From a virus, in the IMG/VR virus record IMGVR_UViG_3300031539_000063, positions 1 to 47,004 of that record: a stretch of 47,004 nt of DNA. One strand, 5' to 3'. Each line of letters starts with the position of its first letter. Positions within the stretch are counted from its first letter, which is position 1. The position numbers and the translations under genes are program-made. Shown here piece by piece: positions 7,521 to 14,001 of the stretch. The notes beneath the pieces are model-generated. The model was not told the origin of the DNA. It saw nothing but the letters and a program-made list of their open reading frames with translations, and made no database searches.

Positions 7521-7548
7521 GGACGCCAACATAGCACGGGGGTAGGAC
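7521..7548 (-). promoter_or_regulatory. Type B promoter of the Pro/Gln/His tRNA array
   Basis: GTCC at 7545-7548, 11 bp, TATGTT (7528-7533). An ATG at 7520 opens a 25-codon frame (MKFHRPTHQN...) ending at 7443; whether it is translated is unknown. The tRNA genes follow downstream. Confidence 0.65.
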
Positions 7549-7645
7549 AGTCTCGTGGCGGATTCCCCGATGGGCTGGGCAAGCCGGTGTCGGACGCGGT
7601 GAACCCCCCGCTCGGTGGCAGGGGGTTCGGGGTTTGCGGTTGGGT

Positions 7646-7918
7646 TCAGTTGACGACTTCGCCGTCGACCAGCACGTCAACGAAGCGGCTTGCGAGGTGT
7701 CCGCCCTGAGCGAAGTCCTCGATCTCTGCGATGATCGCTGCGACGTTGGCGTCGTGTGCGGCCTCGTCGCAGTCGCCGTCGATGAAGGTGACGGTGAGGT
7801 TACCCCACTCGAAGTCGATCTCGTCGACAACCTCGTCGGTGCGGGGGTCGATGCTGAGGCATCGGGCGATGACGGGGAGTTCTTCGGTGGTGATGTCTTG
7901 GGCGGTGGTTGCTTCCAT
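7646..7918 (-). CDS. Acidic hypothetical protein, 90 aa
   Basis: Begins MEATTAQDITTEELPVIARC; alternating strands and helices, strongly acidic, no family recognised. The start at ATG 7918 is fixed by a type A promoter whose -10 box ends 7 nt upstream, which rules out the longer frame from 7969. Confidence 0.7.
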   Translation of the reverse strand: MEATTAQDITTEELPVIARCLSIDPRTDEVVDEIDFEWGNLTVTFIDGDCDEAAHDANVAAIIAEIEDFAQGGHLASRFVDVLVDGEVVN

Positions 7919-7954
7919 GTAGATAACTGTATCAGGTCCGTCTACACCATGCAA
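7919..7954 (-). promoter_or_regulatory. Type A promoter, leaderless
   Basis: TTGCAT (7949-7954), 17-bp spacer, TACAGT (7926-7931), 7 nt to ATG. Confidence 0.75.
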
Positions 7955-7965
7955 GTCATAGCGAC

Positions 7966-8601
7966 TCATCGGACCAGCACCGTCGCCGTACCAGACTCGA
8001 CCTCGGTGAGTCCCGCATCACGGATCACAACCTGCGCCCGCTTCGCGTCCTCATCGAACTCGTCGCCCGACACCTCACGCACCCTGAACGCCGTACCGTC
8101 CGAGTGCAGCCACCGCAACCGTCCACCCGGAGGCAACCGGAGCAGCCACGCACAGAGAGCGTGAGCGACCTGCGCCGCCGTCTTACCCGTCGACATCTCC
8201 ACGTCACCGTTCACGAACAGCGACGGCCCTGCGTTCATCTCCGACCAGTTCCCATCGTGGGGACGGTTGAAGTCAGCGACACGCAACTTGCCGAGAGCCG
8301 GAGGCACCTCGTCGCGGGCCATCGGCAGAAACGCCACAGCCCGCACGATCGACTCCGACAGGTCATCGCCCAACAGTCCCACCCCCGCTGTCGCGTTCGG
8401 GACGATCGACTCGGCCAACGCATCGACCTTCGCGAACGAACCGCGGCGGACCGTCTTGGTGAACCGGCCAGATAGCCACGCCTGCATCTGCGGGTGGTCG
8501 AACTCGGCCAGCAACAACTTCGCGGACGCACGCGCCACGGCACACACAACGTCGGAGTGTGACCCCGAGTTGCTCACCGCAATCTGCTGCACCAGTTCCA
8601 T
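7966..8601 (-). CDS. PTH2-like peptidyl-tRNA hydrolase
   Basis: 211 aa. The C-terminal part (about residues 125-211) matches the Pth2 fold: SLFVNGDVEMSTGKTAAQVAHA (conserved Lys and AQxxHA helix) and the closing VIRDAGLTEVESGTATVLV. Pth2 enzymes recycle peptidyl-tRNA released prematurely. The N-terminal ~120 residues resemble the extra region of actinobacterial Pth2-like proteins. Its location between tRNA arrays supports a translation role. Leaderless type B start at ATG 8601. Activity is inferred from motifs only. Confidence 0.75.
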   Translation of the reverse strand: MELVQQIAVSNSGSHSDVVCAVARASAKLLLAEFDHPQMQAWLSGRFTKTVRRGSFAKVDALAESIVPNATAGVGLLGDDLSESIVRAVAFLPMARDEVPPALGKLRVADFNRPHDGNWSEMNAGPSLFVNGDVEMSTGKTAAQVAHALCAWLLRLPPGGRLRWLHSDGTAFRVREVSGDEFDEDAKRAQVVIRDAGLTEVESGTATVLVR

Positions 8602-8629
8602 GTAGCCGACCGTACCACGCGGTCAGGAC
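8602..8629 (-). promoter_or_regulatory. Type B promoter, leaderless
   Basis: GTCC at 8626-8629, 11 bp, TACGGT (8609-8614), 7 nt to ATG 8601. Confidence 0.7.
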
Positions 8630-8633
8630 AGTC

Positions 8634-8804
8634 TCAGGAAGTCAACCAACCCACCGCGCACACGGCCAACAGGCCCACGCCGCCCAGTAGCAGCAGCGTG
8701 TGGAACCGCGGGTCGACCTCCGCGCCCTCGATCGACCGGACGTGGCCGAAGAACCCCCACGTCAACATCACGCCGATGCCCATACCGATCGCGATGCCGC
8801 CCAT
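8634..8804 (-). CDS. Two-helix membrane protein, 56 aa
   Basis: Hydrophobic segments near residues 3-18 and 35-54 flank a charged loop (HVRSIEGAEVDPRFH). ATG 8804 overlaps the stop of the upstream membrane-protein gene (ATGA), so the two are coupled and may form one complex. A phage membrane role is possible but unproven. Confidence 0.6.
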   Translation of the reverse strand: MGGIAIGMGIGVMLTWGFFGHVRSIEGAEVDPRFHTLLLLGGVGLLAVCAVGWLTS

Positions 8805-8959
8805 CAGCCTTCCGGTTCCTCGTCGTCGCTCATCGACAGTCGGGCGAACACCAGCGCGCCAGCGACAAGCAGCAGAGCGATCGCTACCCAACGGCCAACG
8901 ATGATGCCGACGGTCAACCCTGCGGCCACCCCGACAGCGAACACGGTGATCTTGTTCAT
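8804..8959 (-). CDS. Two-helix membrane protein, 51 aa
   Basis: Begins MNKITVFAVGVAAGLTVGII, a second hydrophobic stretch follows, and it ends in an acidic tail (MSDDEEPEG). Leaderless start behind a type B promoter. It is paired with the next membrane gene through an ATGA overlap. Confidence 0.6.
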   Translation of the reverse strand: MNKITVFAVGVAAGLTVGIIVGRWVAIALLLVAGALVFARLSMSDDEEPEG

Positions 8960-8987
8960 GTCGTCGACACTACGACATAGCCGGGAC
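8960..8987 (-). promoter_or_regulatory. Type B promoter, leaderless
   Basis: GTCC at 8984-8987, 11 bp, TAGTGT (8967-8972), 7 nt to ATG 8959. Confidence 0.65.
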
Positions 8988-9007
8988 GGTTCCGCTTGGG
9001 TGTGAGT

Positions 9008-9095
9008 TGGAGCGCCCGGTGAGATTTGCACTCACGAGGGGCCGAAGCCCGATGGCTTTGCAGGCCATTCCCTTCGTCTACTCGGGCACGGGCGC
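9008..9095 (-). tRNA. Long-variable-arm tRNA with Cys anticodon GCA
   Basis: 88 nt with CCA. Acceptor GCGCCCG/CGGGCGC, loop CTGCAAA on stem ATGGC/GCCAT, discriminator T (U73, a Cys identity element). The variable arm is 16 nt with a GGGC-TTCG-GCCC hairpin, as in Ser/Leu/Tyr tRNAs. The D-loop has no GG, and the T-loop is TGCAAAT. A normal tRNA-Cys(GCA) lies next to it. Confidence 0.75.
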
Positions 9096-9119
9096 TTGCG
9101 GTACAGGATCGTACCGTAG

Positions 9120-9191
9120 AGCGCCGGGCGGGAGTCGAACCCGCGTGGTCAGGGGTTGCAATCCTGTGCTTTGCCTCTCAGCCACCGACGC
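9120..9191 (-). tRNA. tRNA-Cys(GCA)
   Basis: Ordinary short variable loop; loop TTGCAAC, T-loop TTCGACT, discriminator T; one mismatch in the anticodon stem; no encoded CCA. Confidence 0.88.
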
Positions 9192-9204
9192 ATGAAATTG
9201 TGAG

Positions 9205-9287
9205 CGGAGAGCGGAGGACACGATCCCCACACCTTTCGGTGCGAGCCGCCTTCCAAGCGGTCCCCCGCCCTGCTGGGTTCACTCTCC
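9205..9287 (-). tRNA. tRNA-Ser(GGA)
   Basis: Type II tRNA; loop TTGGAAG, long variable arm, acceptor GGAGAGT/GCTCTCC. The T-arm is weak (loop ATCGTGT), so function is less certain. Confidence 0.75.
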
Positions 9288-9435
9288 GTGATTGGATTTC
9301 GCTGTGTTGGCTCCTGCCTGTTCGGGTAACTATTGGATTTCGCTGCCAGCGGAGTGACGCACTTTCCTTGCAGTTCAATGTGCCCATATCGTCACATTCG
9401 GTCCGATGTGAGCGGTTGTGCCCATATCGTCACAT
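9288..9435 (-). repeat. 148-nt gap with two direct repeats
   Basis: ATTGGATTTCGCTG occurs at 9291-9304 and 9332-9345, and a perfect 20-bp repeat occurs at 9379-9398 and 9417-9436, the second copy touching the CCA end of tRNA-Ser(CGA). No gene or complete tRNA is seen; possible remnant of tRNA duplication. Confidence 0.7.
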
Positions 9436-9522
9436 TGGCGGAAGGTGAAGGAGTCGAACCCTCGCCCGTAAAGACGCCCCGGCTTTCGACACCGGTTGCC
9501 AGCCAACCCAGCGGCACCTTCC
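9436..9522 (-). tRNA. tRNA-Ser(CGA)
   Basis: Type II; loop GTCGAAA, stem CCGGT/GCCGG, acceptor GGAAGGT/ACCTTCC, CCA encoded. Confidence 0.9.
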
Positions 9523-9529
9523 ATGATGT

Positions 9530-9565
9530 GTCCACATTTCGGATGATGTCATCCGGTTTGTGGAC
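9530..9565 (-). other. Long inter-tRNA stem-loop
   Basis: GTCCACA/TGTGGAC outer stem, 3x3 internal loop, then CGGATGA/TCATCCG inner stem. It lies between Ser(CGA) and Ser(GCT) and may be a processing stem. Same architecture as the stem-loop at 23547-23586. Confidence 0.7.
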
Positions 9566-9595
9566 TTGTGCGTCGTGCGTAATTACACACAACAG

Positions 9596-9680
9596 CGGAA
9601 GGTTGAGGACTCGAACCCCATGCCCTCGCGGGCACGCACTCCTTAGCAGGGAAGCCCGGAACCTTACCGGTCAACCTTCC
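9596..9680 (-). tRNA. tRNA-Ser(GCT)
   Basis: Type II; loop CTGCTAA, acceptor as in Ser(CGA), variable arm GTGCCCGCGAGGGCAT; no encoded CCA. Confidence 0.88.
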
Positions 9681-9681
9681 G

Positions 9682-9770
9682 TGGTGGGAGCGGTGGGAAT
9701 CGAACCCACTCAGGACGCAGTGCCTCCGGGTTTACAGCCCGGCCCGACTCTCCAACTTCGGCGCACTCCC
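9682..9770 (-). tRNA. tRNA-Tyr(GTA)
   Basis: Type II; loop CTGTAAA on CCGGG/CCCGG, T-loop TTCGATT, CCA encoded. First tRNA after the array promoter. Confidence 0.92.
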
Positions 9771-9784
9771 ATGTGTGGGGTGCA

Positions 9785-9855
9785 GCCGATATGTGGGCGC
9801 GCCCCGGTTCAACGACTCGATGAGTCGCTGCAACAACTACGGGACGAATATCGGC
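9785..9855 (-). ncRNA. Compact three-way-junction RNA (leader of Tyr/Ser/Cys array)
   Basis: GCCGATAT/ATATCGGC closes a 71-nt segment that contains hairpin CGACTC-GAT-GAGTCG (9813-9827) and palindromic GGGCGCGCCC (9795-9804). It begins about 8 nt after the predicted transcription start and ends 14 nt before tRNA-Tyr. It is tRNA-sized but no anticodon loop with T33 was found. Function unknown. Confidence 0.45.
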
Positions 9856-9863
9856 GGGTCACA

Positions 9864-9890
9864 AGAACCACCCTAGCATCCGGGTGGGAC
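9864..9890 (-). promoter_or_regulatory. Type B promoter of Tyr/Ser/Cys tRNA array
   Basis: GTCC at 9887-9890, 11 bp, TAGGGT (9870-9875). No start codon follows; the array is the product. Confidence 0.7.
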
Positions 9891-9909
9891 AGTCCCGGTG
9901 GAGTTTCTG

Positions 9910-10155
9910 TCAGGCTGCCCGGACGACGGGTGCCATCGAGTACGAGCCGAACGGCATCGTCCAATCGCTGCCGTCGGTGCCCTCACGGATCTTGGTGCGG
10001 GTCTGGTCGCCGGTGTCGACATCCACGAGGGTGACGAACTTCGCGGTGCGCTTGACGACCTCGAAGGTCCACACACAGTTGGAGTCGCAGAACGACGTGG
10101 CTTGCACGAGCGTTCCGGGGGTGAACTTGCGGACGATGGTGGGGATGGTGTTCAT
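9910..10155 (-). CDS. Hypothetical 81-aa protein
   Basis: Begins MNTIPTIVRKFTPGTLVQATS and contains two Cys (FCDSNC); the beta-rich composition (FVTLVDVDTGDQTRTKI) suggests a small barrel-like domain. AAGGAACC lies upstream of ATG 10155. Second gene after a type A promoter. No family recognised. Confidence 0.65.
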   Translation of the reverse strand: MNTIPTIVRKFTPGTLVQATSFCDSNCVWTFEVVKRTAKFVTLVDVDTGDQTRTKIREGTDGSDWTMPFGSYSMAPVVRAA

Positions 10156-10174
10156 GGTGGTTGGTTCCTTGTTC

Positions 10175-10345
10175 TCAGCGGCCGAGGTTCTCGGCGGCGG
10201 GGCGGGGGGTGTAAAGGGCGGCAGCATCGAAGTCGGCGGCTGCGGCGGCGATGGTGGCGAGCAGGTCGAAGTCGTCATCGTCGGCGGGAGCGTTGAGGAT
10301 GGCGAGGAGATCGAAGTCATCTGCGGGGGTGGTGGCTGCGTCCAT
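10175..10345 (-). CDS. Ala/Asp-rich 56-aa protein
   Basis: Contains a repeated DDFDLLA motif (about residues 9-16 and 24-31); acidic and helical. Leaderless start set by a type A promoter. No function proposed. Confidence 0.65.
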   Translation of the reverse strand: MDAATTPADDFDLLAILNAPADDDDFDLLATIAAAAADFDAAALYTPRPAAENLGR

Positions 10346-10381
10346 GAACACAACTGTAGCAGGGTGGTCTACACCGTGCAA
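10346..10381 (-). promoter_or_regulatory. Type A promoter, leaderless
   Basis: TTGCAC (10376-10381), 17-bp spacer, TACAGT (10353-10358), 7 nt to ATG 10345. Confidence 0.75.
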
Positions 10382-10412
10382 GTCATTCGGGCAGATTCCC
10401 CAAGAAATCTTC

Positions 10413-11012
10413 TCAGACCCGATACAGGAAATGCTCTTGGACGTACCGCTCGACCGTCGGCGGCACCGCATACCGCAACGTCTTGCCGTGCTTGATCCCA
10501 TTCCGCAACGACGACGACGACAGCCCAGTCACCTGCGACGGGAACACCTTGACCCGACCCCGGAACTCCGCCGGGATCTCCACCGGCTCCCCCTCACGCT
10601 CGCCCATCACGAACGTCGCCATGTCCAACACACGGTCGATATCGCGCCAACCATTCAACCCGTCGATGTTGTCCGACCCGCAGATGAAGAAGAACTCAGT
10701 GTCCACCTCACCGGCAACCAGATCAGTCAACGTGTCAACCGTGTACGTCGGCCCCGCCCGCTCAGCGTCGACATACGACACACGGAAGTTCGGGTTGTCC
10801 GCCACCGCCAACTCGGTCATCGCCAACCGATGCCGCACCGGAGTCGCGCCCCGCTTGTAGTCCGGCTCGCCCGTCACCACGAAGTAGACCGCCGACAAGC
10901 CCAGTGCGTAGCGGGCGTCCTCCGCGAGCAGCAGGTGTCCGAGATGCGGCGGATCGAACGTGCCGCCCAACAGTCCGACCTTCCGGCCCGTCGATAGGTG
11001 ATGTTGCTTCAT
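10413..11012 (-). CDS. nadD: Nicotinate-nucleotide adenylyltransferase
   Basis: 199 aa. The nucleotidyltransferase signature GGTFDPPHLGH lies at about residues 15-25, GSDNIDGLNGW follows in the middle, and the second ATP-binding motif GLSSSSLR (ISSTxxR type) lies near residue 165. NadD joins nicotinate mononucleotide and ATP to give deamido-NAD. Length is normal for bacterial NadD. ATG 11012 overlaps the nadE stop (ATGA), so it is the last, coupled gene of the NAD operon. Confidence 0.93.
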   Translation of the reverse strand: MKQHHLSTGRKVGLLGGTFDPPHLGHLLLAEDARYALGLSAVYFVVTGEPDYKRGATPVRHRLAMTELAVADNPNFRVSYVDAERAGPTYTVDTLTDLVAGEVDTEFFFICGSDNIDGLNGWRDIDRVLDMATFVMGEREGEPVEIPAEFRGRVKVFPSQVTGLSSSSLRNGIKHGKTLRYAVPPTVERYVQEHFLYRV

Positions 11013-12652
11013 GGCTTCCACCCGTTCGTGATGGGGAGCCGTCGTTCCCGGCCGAACGCTCGGGTCGTGATCTTCACGCCCGGTGCCGACTGACGGCGCT
11101 TGTATTCGTTCCGATCCACCAGCCCGACGACACGCCGAACCGTGTCCTCCGCTCCGACCCCGCTCTCGATGATCTCGTCGACCGGCGTGTGATCCTCGAT
11201 GTACGCCGCGAGGATCGCGTCGAGCATCGGGTACGGCGGGAGGCTGTCCGAGTCGACCTGATCGGGAGCGAGTTCCGCCGATGGGGGTTTGCTGATCGTC
11301 GCCCACGGGATGCGTTCCTCGTGCCGGTTGACAAACTCTGCCAACTCGTACACGACCGTCTTGGGGACATCCTTCAACACGGCGAACCCTCCGGCCATGT
11401 CCCCATAGAGGGTGCAGTAGCCGACGGCCATCTCCGACTTGTTTCCGGTCGCCAACACGATCCCGCCGTGCTTGTTCGTGACGGCCATCAGGATCAGGCC
11501 ACGGAGCCGGGCTTGCAGGTTCTCCTCCGCGACGTTCGGTTCGGTCCCGTCGAACAGCGGTTCGAGCGCGCCCACCGCAGCGGCGTACATCGGTTTGATC
11601 GACACGTCATCGCAGTCGATCTCCAACCCGGCGGCGAGAGCGAACGAGTCCAACACCGATCCGCCTGACGACCACGGACCCGGCATCGTGATGCCCCGCA
11701 CCCGGCGCGGTCCGAGAGCGTCCACCGCTATCGCCGCGGTCAACGCACTGTCGATCCCACCGGACAGGCCGATCGCTACCGACGGAAACCCGTTCTTGTC
11801 CACGTAGTCGCGCAACCCGATCGTGAGTGCCCGGTACGTTTCCTCGATCCGGCCGATGGGTCGGGGGAACACGTGCTGCACCGGATCGTCGGTGTCGACG
11901 AACGCGACGTACTCCTCGAACTGCGACATCTCGGCCAGAACGTGCCCACGGTTGTCGACATACAGTGACCCGCCGTCGAACACGATCTCGTCCTGCCCAC
12001 CCACGAGGTTCACGTAGGCGACCGCACAGCCGGTCCTCAGAGCCGTCTCTTGGACGAGAATGCGTCGGGCCTCCACTTTCCCGTGGTGGAACGGTGAAGC
12101 GTTCAGAACGACGAGCAGCGCCGCGCCTTGTTCCGCAAGGTGGTCGGCCAACTCGGGTCGCCACAAGTCCTCACAGATCAGCACACCGACCTTCGTGTCG
12201 GCCACGTCGAACAGATCACCGGACCATCCGTCGGGGGAGAACTTGCCGGGAGCGAAGTAGCGGGCCTCGTCGAACACCCCGTAGTTGGGGAGCAGTTGCT
12301 TCGCGTAGTGGTGCCGGGCCTTCCCATCGCGGACAGCGACCGCGGCGTTCAGGACCGTGCGCCCCTCGGCATCGTGCGTCATGGGAGCGCCCAACGTCGG
12401 TGCGGCGTAGCCGATCACGGTGGTCACTGTCTCGGCTTCGGCGGCGATCCGTTGCGCTGCCTGCATCGACTGGATGACGAACTCGTGGCGGAGCAGCAGA
12501 TCCTCCGGCGGGTAGCCGGTGACGGCCAACTCGGGGGTGATGAGCAGATCGCACCCGGCTAGTTCGGCGTCGGCCATCGTCGCGACGATCTTCGCCGTGT
12601 TGCCGTCGATGTCTCCGACAGTGAGGTTGAGTTGAGCAAGTCCGATCTTCAC
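11009..12652 (-). CDS. nadE: Glutamine-dependent NAD+ synthetase
   Basis: 547 aa, two domains. N-terminal nitrilase/glutaminase domain (1-250) with the triad Glu in ITPELAVTGYPPEDLL, Lys in HHYAKQLLPNYG and Cys in GVLICEDLW. C-terminal ATP-pyrophosphatase domain with P-loop GLSGGIDSAL (about 280). It converts deamido-NAD to NAD+ using glutamine. All catalytic residues are present and length is that of the short bacterial form. GTG start at 12652 overlaps the upstream stop (GTGA); the homologous sequence MKIGLAQLNLTVGDIDGN begins exactly there. Confidence 0.95.
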   Translation of the reverse strand: MKIGLAQLNLTVGDIDGNTAKIVATMADAELAGCDLLITPELAVTGYPPEDLLLRHEFVIQSMQAAQRIAAEAETVTTVIGYAAPTLGAPMTHDAEGRTVLNAAVAVRDGKARHHYAKQLLPNYGVFDEARYFAPGKFSPDGWSGDLFDVADTKVGVLICEDLWRPELADHLAEQGAALLVVLNASPFHHGKVEARRILVQETALRTGCAVAYVNLVGGQDEIVFDGGSLYVDNRGHVLAEMSQFEEYVAFVDTDDPVQHVFPRPIGRIEETYRALTIGLRDYVDKNGFPSVAIGLSGGIDSALTAAIAVDALGPRRVRGITMPGPWSSGGSVLDSFALAAGLEIDCDDVSIKPMYAAAVGALEPLFDGTEPNVAEENLQARLRGLILMAVTNKHGGIVLATGNKSEMAVGYCTLYGDMAGGFAVLKDVPKTVVYELAEFVNRHEERIPWATISKPPSAELAPDQVDSDSLPPYPMLDAILAAYIEDHTPVDEIIESGVGAEDTVRRVVGLVDRNEYKRRQSAPGVKITTRAFGRERRLPITNGWKP

Positions 12653-13365
12653 TGTGTCGTCTCTCGGTAGAAGGGCGGGTAGAGGTTCTCTGTCAGAGCG
12701 GGGAGCGCGTAGAGCCGTCCAAGCCCAAGCGATCCTCCGGCTTCTTCCAGCCGGAATGTCGACAGGACTTTGCGGCGGAAGTTCGCCGGTTCGATGTCGA
12801 CACCCCACACCGTTTCGTAGACCCGTCGGAGTTGACCGATCGTGAACTCGTACGGCAGGAACGCGGTCGCGTGGGTCGTGTATTCGAGTTTCGCCCGTGC
12901 CCGTTCGATGGCGTCGTCGATGATCGTGCCGTGGTCGAAGGCGAGCATGTCGCGGTCGATCATGTCGACCGGCCAGTACCTTGCCTCCGCCGCGTCCGAT
13001 CCGGCGATGGGGTTGCCCGGCTCGGGGAAGAACGCGACGTACGCGATCGACACGATGCGGAACCGTGGGTCGCGGGACGGTTTGCCGTAGGCCCCCAACT
13101 GTTCGATGTGGCCGGAGAACAACTCGGTGCCTGTCTCCTCCTGCAACTCGCGGAGAGCGGCGTCGTCGAGTCCCTCGTCGTGTTCGACGAACCCGCCGGG
13201 GATCGCCCACTTGCCCTTGTACGGGTGCCCTGCGCGTTTCACGAGCAGGACTGACAGGTTGCCGTCGATGATGGTGAGCAGTACGAGATCGACGGTGATG
13301 CCGGTCGGCGGGTAGGCCGTCGGGTCGTAGGTGGCGAGGAACTCGGCTTCGGTCTGGTCGCTCAT
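12649..13365 (-). CDS. Nudix protein with NrtR-type winged helix
   Basis: 238 aa. Nudix box GGFVEHDEGLDDAALRELQEE (Gx5Ex7REUxEE) is complete, so hydrolase activity on ADP-ribose or a related compound is plausible. The C-terminal region (about 165-225, FLPYEFTIGQLRRVYETVWG...NFRRKVLS) matches the winged-helix domain of NrtR-like repressors, which bind DNA and sense ADP-ribose or NAD intermediates. Located inside the NAD operon with ATGA overlaps on both sides. It may be regulator, ADP-ribose pyrophosphatase, or both; the intact Nudix box slightly favours a retained enzyme. Confidence 0.85.
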   Translation of the reverse strand: MSDQTEAEFLATYDPTAYPPTGITVDLVLLTIIDGNLSVLLVKRAGHPYKGKWAIPGGFVEHDEGLDDAALRELQEETGTELFSGHIEQLGAYGKPSRDPRFRIVSIAYVAFFPEPGNPIAGSDAAEARYWPVDMIDRDMLAFDHGTIIDDAIERARAKLEYTTHATAFLPYEFTIGQLRRVYETVWGVDIEPANFRRKVLSTFRLEEAGGSLGLGRLYALPALTENLYPPFYRETTQ

Positions 13366-13991
13366 CGGATCAACGCTGGATCGTTGATGAACACCCCGGC
13401 ATCGGCCATCTCGGTGATCGCAGCGGCGATCATGTCGGCGTCGAGTCCGACGCAGAACTCGGTGAGCAGCGTCGTGTGGAACCCGTGGGCCACACCGTCG
13501 AGCGCGGTGGCCTTGTCGCAGAACTCGGTAGCGATTCCGCACACGTCGATCGACGTGATGCCGTAGCCCCGCAGCAACGTCGCGAGGGGGACACCGAGAT
13601 CGGTGGTGCCCTCGAAGCCGCTAAACGCCGGAGCGAACTGGCCCTTGCTGATGACGGCCGTAGGGGTTCCGGCGATCCCATTGAACGGGATGTTGCCCAA
13701 CTTGTCGTGGAACTCGGCGTCGCGAGTACCGGCAACCCCGTGGACGGGGAAGGTGGTCACGAAGTCCGGTTCCTCTCCGGGTGCGGCGAAGTGGTCGCCG
13801 GGGTCGATGTGCCAGTCGCGGGTGAACACGATCAGGTCGTAGAGCGGGGTCGGTCCGGGGCCGTGGGTCACGGCGTCGATGTAGTGCCGGATGCGTTCGG
13901 CTACGTCGTTCCCTCCGGGGACGGCGAGCAAGCCGCCCTCGCAGAACGTCTTGTTCACATCGACGACGATGAGTGCGGTGTTGGTGGTCAT
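13362..13991 (-). CDS. pncA: Nicotinamidase
   Basis: 209 aa isochorismatase-like hydrolase. Catalytic Asp in VVDVNKTFCEGG, metal site DWHIDPGDHF (D, H, H), Lys in SKGQFAP, and nucleophile Cys in VCGIATEFCDKAT. It deamidates nicotinamide to nicotinate, first step of the Preiss-Handler salvage route. AGGAGA precedes ATG 13991, 10 nt after the pncB stop; the gene's own stop overlaps the Nudix start. Confidence 0.93.
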   Translation of the reverse strand: MTTNTALIVVDVNKTFCEGGLLAVPGGNDVAERIRHYIDAVTHGPGPTPLYDLIVFTRDWHIDPGDHFAAPGEEPDFVTTFPVHGVAGTRDAEFHDKLGNIPFNGIAGTPTAVISKGQFAPAFSGFEGTTDLGVPLATLLRGYGITSIDVCGIATEFCDKATALDGVAHGFHTTLLTEFCVGLDADMIAAAITEMADAGVFINDPALIR

Positions 13992-14001
13992 GGGGCTTCT
14001 C

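Noticed and set aside
7337-7530. Frame reading HEVPPTYASES... upstream of tRNA-Pro(TGG)
   Set aside because: It has no start codon after the promoter and runs through the tRNA gene.
9008-9095. Selenocysteine tRNA
   Set aside because: Long variable arm fits, but the anticodon is GCA, not TCA, and the acceptor plus T-stem is the standard 12 bp.
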